From Symbiobacteriaceae bacterium (lineage in GTDB: Bacteria; Bacillota; JAAYKD01; WRDA01), in the NCBI GenBank assembly GCA_009779515.1, contig WREE01000010.1, forward strand, positions 1-22,887: a stretch of 22,887 nucleotides of DNA, read 5' to 3'. Positions 22,497-22,887 of this stretch are shown here, one piece after another. The notes beneath the pieces were generated by a model. The model saw only the letters and a program-made list of their open reading frames with translations. It searched no databases and was not told the DNA's origin. Every line of letters starts with the position of its first letter. Within the stretch, counting starts at the first letter, position 1. The position numbers and the translations under genes were made by a program.

Positions 22497-22887
22497 ATGA
22501 GAAGAAAGTTTGACGATCAGTTGGAGAGACTGCATACCGCATTAGTGGAAATGGGTGAGCAGGTGAAGCTAGTTATCGGCAATGCGGTACAAGCTCTAAT
22601 CAACCAAGATGTGCCCCTGGCACAGGAGACGGTACTCTATGACACGGAAATCAATGCCAAAGAGAAGGAGATCGAAGCTCTTTGCATCGAGATTATCCTA
22701 CAACAGCAACCGGTCGCCAAGGATCTGCGCCTTGTTTCCTCTGTTCTGAAGATGATCACCGATCTGGAACGTATCGGAGACCATGCTAGTGACATTTCGG
22801 AAATCACTATCTACATGGCAGGTAAGCCTTATATCAAAAAGCTGGAGCATATTCCGTTAATGGCTGCAGCTACCATCAAAATGGTCA
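22497..22887 (+). CDS. phoU: Phosphate-transport regulator PhoU, N-terminal part (3' end outside window)
   Basis: About 130 residues of a PhoU protein are present, cut by the window end. It begins MRRKFDDQLERLHTALVEMG. The metal-binding helix motifs are visible as EINAKEKEIEALCIE and DLERIGDHASDISE. PhoU links the Pst transporter to the PhoR/PhoP-type two-component response and limits phosphate uptake. ATG 22497 is preferred, with GGATGG/AGGT upstream; an in-frame ATG at 22488 is too close to its own AAAGG. It closes the pst operon, 65 bases after pstB2. Confidence 0.93.
   Translation, partial: MRRKFDDQLERLHTALVEMGEQVKLVIGNAVQALINQDVPLAQETVLYDTEINAKEKEIEALCIEIILQQQPVAKDLRLVSSVLKMITDLERIGDHASDISEITIYMAGKPYIKKLEHIPLMAAATIKMV

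Noticed and set aside
1..22887. CRISPR array, insertion sequence, rRNA or prophage genes
   Set aside because: No spaced direct repeats, transposase or integrase motifs, rRNA segments or phage structural genes were seen.

Overview
The window looks like a mid-GC chromosome segment of a Firmicute, most likely a clostridial (Peptococcaceae-like) anaerobe. The basis is gene content and order: miaB-mutS-mutL-miaA-hflX, an ireB/ruvX/DUF1292/mltG cluster, AGGAGG-type ribosome sites, and an encoded CCA on the tRNA. No species can be named from the sequence alone.

Layout: (1) 1-347, the N-terminal part of a TldD/PmbA-family peptidase on the minus strand, divergent from (2) 489-1757, a DUF1576 membrane protein with an obvious internal duplication. 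(3) 1815-11071 is a compact operon for RNA modification, mismatch repair and ribosome rescue: miaB, mutS, mutL, miaA, hflX and a PLP-dependent methionine gamma-lyase-family (aluminium-resistance type) gene. Many junctions overlap by 4 or 16 bases. (4) 11141-15631 carries ireB, an aldo/keto reductase with two C-terminal [4Fe-4S] motifs, ruvX, a very acidic DUF1292 protein, mltG and a D-Ala-D-Ala carboxypeptidase. (5) 15715-15900 is a complete tRNA-Arg(CCG) unit with promoter and strong terminator. (6) 16109-17850 is a complete PvuII-like restriction-modification system: an N4-cytosine methyltransferase on the plus strand, converging tail-to-tail with endonuclease and controller genes on the minus strand. 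It appears more AT-rich than its surroundings and looks acquired. (7) 17851-18250 is a non-coding stretch dominated by an 82-nt stem-loop with 15-bp perfect arms. (8) 18251 to the end is a phosphate (Pst) operon in the unusual order pstB1-pstS-pstC-pstA-pstB2-phoU.

The most striking observation concerns the two PstB-like ATPases. PstB1 has normal Walker A, Q-loop, Walker B/Glu and switch His, but its ABC signature is changed from LSGGQ to LAVEQ. PstB2 has a perfect LSGGQ signature, but its Walker A lysine is Ile, its Q-loop Gln is Asp and its catalytic Glu is Arg. The lesions are exactly complementary. A PstB1/PstB2 heterodimer would have one fully canonical ATP site and one fully degenerate one, whereas neither homodimer would have an intact site. 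This suggests an obligate heterodimeric, single-site phosphate importer ATPase, in contrast to the usual PstB homodimer.

Other points worth checking are the convergent geometry of the PvuII-like system, a C gene whose start is probably TTG, the large dyad between the restriction system and the pst operon, a Glu-to-Gln change in the MutL endonuclease motif, and the terminator hairpin lying directly before mltG.
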